From Bacteroidales bacterium H3 (GTDB lineage Bacteria; Bacteroidota; Bacteroidia; Bacteroidales; Muribaculaceae): a stretch of DNA of 64,000 nucleotides. The position numbers and the translations under genes were made by a program. Below are positions 60,034 to 64,000 of the stretch, in pieces. Location: contig DAAN01000004.1 of the NCBI GenBank assembly GCA_001701135.1, positions 1 through 64,000 on the forward strand, in the 5' to 3' direction. Position 1 is the stretch's first letter, and each line of letters opens with the position of its first letter. Under the pieces are notes generated by a model. That model was not told where the DNA came from. It did not search any database and saw only the letters and a program-made list of their open reading frames with translations.

Positions 60034-61470
60034 TTATTTCAGCAACTTGCCCTGCTCTTTGAGATAATTGACAATGGAATAGAGCACGCCGTTGATAAAC
60101 TGGCCGCTGCGCGAGGTGGAATAGTAGTTGGCTATTTCGATATACTCGTTCAGGGTCACGGGCACCGGGATGGTGGGGCAGTGGAGCAGCTCGGTGATGG
60201 CAGCCAGGAGTATCACTATGTCGGTGAATGCGAGTCGCTCGGGATCCCATTGCTGGTCGTTGATGAAGCGGTCGATGTATCCGCGGTATTCGTCGCGGTT
60301 CTCGATGGCTCCGATAAAGAGCTGAGGACCGAAGTTGGCGTCATCTTCGTTCTTGTATGTGGGGAGCAACTCCACGCGGGGACTCTCGGTGTCGGCTGCG
60401 GCCATCTGCCTGATGGTCTTGAGCGTGAAGGTGCCCATCACGGCCAGATCGTCGTTCCAGTACACTGAATTGTTTTCGAGAGCCTCGGCCAGCGCGTCGC
60501 CGGGGAATATTACATTTTTAAGCACCTGACGCCAGAATTCGCAGTCGTCCTGGAAGGTGACAGCGTCGGCTTCCATATACTCTTTGTAGAGATCGCTGGC
60601 GAGCACTGCATCGAGCATATTCTTGAGCATGTAGTAGTTCTCTTCCCATGCGATGTTGCGCCCTTTTATATATTTCTGCACCGATTCATTTTCCTCGATG
60701 GCTTTGACAAACCGGTTGCGGACAAAGCGCATGTTGGGGTTGAGTTCCTCGTCGGTAGGGCAATATTTCTCTTTCGCGGCTTCGATGCGTTCGGCTTCGA
60801 TGCGGGTGATGTAGCCGGGGAGGAGGAGCAGCGATACATACAGCTCGTAGGCTTTCTCCAGAGAATCGTTGAGCGCTTTTTTTGCGGCATTGAGCGATGT
60901 GCGCGAATCGGCGAAACTGTTGAGGGTGGCGGCGGCCATCTCAAAGGCCTTTGTGAATCCCTGCAAGGTGAAGTCGTCGGTTTTGCGTGCCGCCTCGCGC
61001 AGTCCGTTGTCCTTTGCGAGAACGGTCGACAGCAGCACTGTCCAGAGTTTTACGTCGTCGGCGAGGGTTTTGCGGCCCTTTTTGCGGCGATAGTCGGCGA
61101 GAATTTCAGAGTCGCATATGGCGGCGTGAAGTGCCGGGAGAATTTCTTCGTAATTGTCGAGGGTGGGGGAGCCTTTGCCGATAAGTTCGCGGATGTTGAT
61201 GTCGGCCGACAGGGCGTTTGCCAGGGCGGTGCCGGAGAGGGGGTTGGAATCACCCGCAAACTCAATGCGCCCGCGTGTGTTGCCGGGTTTTACCTTGCAA
61301 CCCGACAGCTGCAGAATCATCAATAGCAGGTCGAGATATAGCGTATATGCGAAGCGCGAGTCGCGGGTGTTTTTCGCGGGTGCGCTTTCGATATGAAATT
61401 CACTACGGGTCAGCAGGTAGGCATAGAGCATCTGCACTACCTTAATGCGTATTAAAATTCTGTTAATCAT
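60034..61470 (-). CDS. nusB: NusB-family antitermination protein with enlarged, internally repeated N-terminal region
   Basis: A 478-residue protein. The C-terminal 130 residues are a standard NusB RNA-binding domain (FTDIVILLAAITELLHCPTI, then VTLNEYIEIANYYST). Bacteroides NusB, as I recall, is about 310 residues. Here about 165 residues are added after the shared start MINRILIRIKVVQMLYAY. The insert seems to repeat the next section: LYLDLLLMI (about 45) matches LYVSLLLLP (about 213), and SEILADYRRKK...DDVKLWTVLLSTVL matches SDLYKEYMEAD...DDCEFWRQVLKNVI. A minus-strand TATCTTTG at 61526-61533 is the likely -7 element. Confidence 0.85.
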   Translation of the reverse strand: MINRILIRIKVVQMLYAYLLTRSEFHIESAPAKNTRDSRFAYTLYLDLLLMILQLSGCKVKPGNTRGRIEFAGDSNPLSGTALANALSADINIRELIGKGSPTLDNYEEILPALHAAICDSEILADYRRKKGRKTLADDVKLWTVLLSTVLAKDNGLREAARKTDDFTLQGFTKAFEMAAATLNSFADSRTSLNAAKKALNDSLEKAYELYVSLLLLPGYITRIEAERIEAAKEKYCPTDEELNPNMRFVRNRFVKAIEENESVQKYIKGRNIAWEENYYMLKNMLDAVLASDLYKEYMEADAVTFQDDCEFWRQVLKNVIFPGDALAEALENNSVYWNDDLAVMGTFTLKTIRQMAAADTESPRVELLPTYKNEDDANFGPQLFIGAIENRDEYRGYIDRFINDQQWDPERLAFTDIVILLAAITELLHCPTIPVPVTLNEYIEIANYYSTSRSGQFINGVLYSIVNYLKEQGKLLK

Positions 61471-61571
61471 CGGTTTAAAATGTTCTGCGGGCGCCGGCGC
61501 CGTTGTCCGGCTGCTTAAATCGAGGCAAAGATACGAAAAAATCCGTTAACTCAGGGTGCCGCGGGGCTATT

Positions 61572-62438
61572 TTATTTATCTGCGGCGTCAGCGGTTTCGT
61601 CGATCGCGGCGGTGCGGGCCATCTGGTTGCGGGCTACCTGAAGCATAGCTTCGAGTTTGCGGCGTTCGGCGGCCAGACGCCGTGCGCCGGTGATGGCGCT
61701 GGAATAGGCGTAGGCGTCGGCGATGCCATTGACCTGTGCCGGTGTAAGTTTCACAGCTTTGCGGCTCTTGCCCCGGAATGTGAGGGTAAGCGCTTTGCCC
61801 CGGTTCTGCATGGCAAAGCTGCCGATGGTGTCGCTCTGCTGGGGGGAGAAAGTGATGACTTCGCCCGAGCCTACACGGTAGTTGCTCTCTCCGTCGTAGG
61901 GCACGGCAGGAGTAGCGGCCTCGGAGGTGCCTGCACTGAGCTCTACGGATGTGTGTCCCAGCTTCGGATTGGCCGATGAGACGATGTAGAATTCGCCGAT
62001 TTCGCTCACGCGGGCCTGTATGCCGGTGCTGTTCATAAAATCGGGATTATAGGCAGCCGGCGAGATGTGGAACCCCTCGACCATGCGCGGTTCCTTGACC
62101 CAGCGGAGTGCTTTTTTTGTCTGTTCGGCCGTGACCTGGTCAAGAGCCATGAGAGAGTCGTTGGTGGAAATTTTAAGCAAGGTTGCCTGCTCGATGACTT
62201 TGGGCCGCAGTGCCAGCGCCTCGCGCTGTATGGCGATTTCGGCGGGGAATGTTTTCTGCAGCGAGTCGAGCAGCTGTGTGGCGAGCGTGTAGTCGCGGGC
62301 GTCGAAAGCCTGTGTGGCTCCGTCGAGCAGCCCGCGGGCACCGGCATCCTCGCTCTTGCCGCCGCAGGCGGTCAGCAACAGCAATCCTGACGAGAGCGCC
62401 ACTGCGGCGCGGCAAATGGTCTGTTTTAGTGCAAGCAT
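61572..62438 (-). CDS. Putative lipoprotein of unknown function
   Basis: A 288-residue protein with a signal sequence and lipobox (LLLTAC, cysteine near residue 25). The mature part begins with a TPR-like helical stretch (about 30-100: GATQAFDARDYTLATQLLDSL), then a beta-rich middle and a basic C-terminal helix (LAAERRKLEAMLQVARNQMA). I do not recognise a family. The start at 62438 is set by the signal peptide; an in-frame extension to 62864 runs over relA. It lies 32 bp after the RelA/SpoT gene and is probably co-transcribed with it. Confidence 0.75.
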   Translation of the reverse strand: MLALKQTICRAAVALSSGLLLLTACGGKSEDAGARGLLDGATQAFDARDYTLATQLLDSLQKTFPAEIAIQREALALRPKVIEQATLLKISTNDSLMALDQVTAEQTKKALRWVKEPRMVEGFHISPAAYNPDFMNSTGIQARVSEIGEFYIVSSANPKLGHTSVELSAGTSEAATPAVPYDGESNYRVGSGEVITFSPQQSDTIGSFAMQNRGKALTLTFRGKSRKAVKLTPAQVNGIADAYAYSSAITGARRLAAERRKLEAMLQVARNQMARTAAIDETADAADK

Positions 62439-62470
62439 TGTTTTGACGGGTGTTTTGGCAGTGTGGGGCG

Positions 62471-64000
62471 TCAGAGTACGCGTGAGACATCCTTGACGCC
62501 TTTGACTGTCTTGATTTTTTTGATTATGGCATTTAGCGACTGAGTGTCGTTGACGGCCACCGAGAGGTGTCCCTGGAAAAGGCCGTCGTTGGAGTCGATG
62601 GCAATGCTCCGCAGCAACACATCTTTCTCTTTGGTGATGATGGATGTGATGTTGGTGACAATGCCCACATCGTCGATGCCGACCACGCGGAGTGTCACTG
62701 ACATCTGGCTCCCCATTTTGCCCGACCAACGGGTGGGGATGACGCGGTAGGGGAAACGCTCGCGCAGATTTGCGGCGTTGGGGCAGTCGGCCCGGTGGAT
62801 TTTTATCACACCCTCGGCCGAGATGAATCCGAACACGCTGTCGCCATAAATGGGGTTGCAGCATTTCGAGAAGCGGTAGTTGATGCCCTTGATGTCGTTG
62901 CCGATGACAAGGATGTCGGGTGCGGCCCCTGCATCTTCCTCCTCTTTGATCCGCAGGTCGAAGGTTTCGGCCGATACGCGCCCCGTTCCCGAAGCGGCAT
63001 CCTGCTGCTCATGAAGCATTGCCATGTAGTTGTCGATCACCTCGTTGACATCGAGCCGCTCGTCGGCTATGCAACTGAAGAAGTCGGTCATGGTTTTATA
63101 GCCCATCTTCTTGACGATCTTGCTGACGATGGCTTCGTCGATGTCGATTTTGCGGTTTTTCATGCGCCGCTGCAGCAGTTCGCGTCCGAGTTCGGCCGAT
63201 TTGTTTTCGCGCTCTTTGAGGGTCTGGCGAATTTTTGTGCGGGCTTTTGAGGTCACCACGATGTTCACCCAGTCGGCCTTGGGGGTCTGGTTGGGCGAAG
63301 TCTGTATCTCCACGGTGTCGCCGCTGCGGAGCTTGTAGGTGAGTTTCTCATTTTTGCCGTTGACGCGGCCTCCGGTGCACTGGCTGCCGATGCGGGTGTG
63401 GATGTTGAAAGCGAAGTCGAGCAGGGTGGCACCCGCCGGCAGACGGAAGAGGTCGCCACGCGGGGTGAAGACGAATACCTCCTTGTCGTATATATCCATC
63501 CTGAAGTTGCGCATCAGTTCCATGGGGCCCGATTCGGCGGTTTCGAGGATGTCGCGCACATTGTTCATCCATGAGTCGAGGTTGGCCTCGCTCTTGATTC
63601 CTTTGTAGCGCCAGTGGGCGGCAAGGCCTTTCTCGGCCACGAGGTCCATGCGGCGCGTGCGTATCTGCACCTCCACCCATCGGCCTTCGGGACCCGCCAC
63701 GGTGATGTGCAGCGATTCGTAGCCGTTGCTTTTGGGGATGGAAATCCAGTCTTTCATGCGCGAGGGGTTGGGCTGATACATGTCGGTGACCACGGAATAG
63801 GCCATCCAGCAGTCGCTTTTCTCGCGCTCTCGGGGTGTGTCGATGATGATGCGTATGGCGAAGAGGTCATAGATGTGGTCGATGTCGCTCTTCTGTTTGC
63901 GGATTTTGTTCCAGATGGAGTATATCGACTTTGTGCGCCCTTTGATTTCAAATTTCAGTCCCTGTTTCTCGAGTTTCTCGCGCACGGGGGCTATGAATTC
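62471..64000 (-). CDS. RelA/SpoT-type (p)ppGpp synthetase/hydrolase, C-terminal part (5' end outside window)
   Basis: The window holds the last 510 codons; the reading frame continues past position 64000, so the N-terminal hydrolase domain and the first part of the synthetase are missing. Visible in order: the end of the synthetase domain (FAIRIIIDTPRER and SNGYESLHITVAGPEGRW), a TGS domain (VFVFTPRGDLFRLPAGATLL), a helical domain, a conserved-cysteine domain (RFSKCCNPIYGDSVFGFIS, then HRADCPNA) and a C-terminal ACT domain. It makes or removes the starvation signal (p)ppGpp. Confidence 0.94.
   Translation of the reverse strand, partial: EFIAPVREKLEKQGLKFEIKGRTKSIYSIWNKIRKQKSDIDHIYDLFAIRIIIDTPREREKSDCWMAYSVVTDMYQPNPSRMKDWISIPKSNGYESLHITVAGPEGRWVEVQIRTRRMDLVAEKGLAAHWRYKGIKSEANLDSWMNNVRDILETAESGPMELMRNFRMDIYDKEVFVFTPRGDLFRLPAGATLLDFAFNIHTRIGSQCTGGRVNGKNEKLTYKLRSGDTVEIQTSPNQTPKADWVNIVVTSKARTKIRQTLKERENKSAELGRELLQRRMKNRKIDIDEAIVSKIVKKMGYKTMTDFFSCIADERLDVNEVIDNYMAMLHEQQDAASGTGRVSAETFDLRIKEEEDAGAAPDILVIGNDIKGINYRFSKCCNPIYGDSVFGFISAEGVIKIHRADCPNAANLRERFPYRVIPTRWSGKMGSQMSVTLRVVGIDDVGIVTNITSIITKEKDVLLRSIAIDSNDGLFQGHLSVAVNDTQSLNAIIKKIKTVKGVKDVSRVL

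Overview
The window looks like the chromosome of a gut-type Bacteroidales, most likely a Muribaculaceae relative. The reasons are: many upstream regions carry the Bacteroidales sigma pattern (TTTG, 19-21 bp, TAnnTTTG) and starts mostly lack Shine-Dalgarno sequences; the gene set is typical (serine palmitoyltransferase, single-chain GlyRS, short Hc1-like histone, NfnAB, a NusB with a Bacteroidales-type extension); and coding DNA is GC-rich between AT-rich spacers. The family assignment is inference.

Left edge (1-2366): a leftward operon of a RelE/HigB-like toxin, an XRE antitoxin and an EcoRI-family adenine methyltransferase cut by the window edge. A perfect inverted repeat lies over its promoter. 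Next to it is a gene-free AT-rich region with a leftward terminator that has no visible gene. This is the only accessory-looking part and holds the best lead.

2367-14093: tilS, a class A penicillin-binding protein, a PurF-like protein without the glutaminase cysteine, a DUF488 protein, an NfeD/SPFH pair, a secreted phosphatase-superfamily protein, and a leftward trkA-trkH potassium-uptake operon.

14220-19872: a thiamine operon behind a TPP riboswitch: thiS, a TenI-ThiE fusion, thiG, thiH, thiF, tenA, thiD. It builds the thiazole and couples it to a pyrimidine that may come from salvage (TenA, ThiD), since thiC is not in the cluster.

19925-36719: gamma-carbonic anhydrase and a proline aminopeptidase (leftward), then the core expression block: four tRNAs (Thr, Tyr, Gly, Thr), tuf, tRNA-Trp, secE, nusG, rplK, rplA, rplJ, rplL, rpoB, rpoC, with a strong hairpin between rplL and rpoB and a terminator after rpoC.

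36833-52796: a secreted GH3 glycosidase (rightward), then leftward genes: an FKBP lipoprotein, lemA, glyS, a Pif1-like helicase with a C-terminal HTH, a 58-residue histone H1-like protein, ilvA, nfnB-nfnA, tRNA-Leu, serine palmitoyltransferase (sphingolipid synthesis) and an M3 peptidase.

52870-64000: a thioesterase, dprA, a nucleoside phosphorylase and a TetR-type regulator (rightward), then a leftward housekeeping cluster: RelA/SpoT (cut by the edge), a lipoprotein of unknown function, an enlarged NusB, yajC, ybbR, coaE and a DUF2851 protein.
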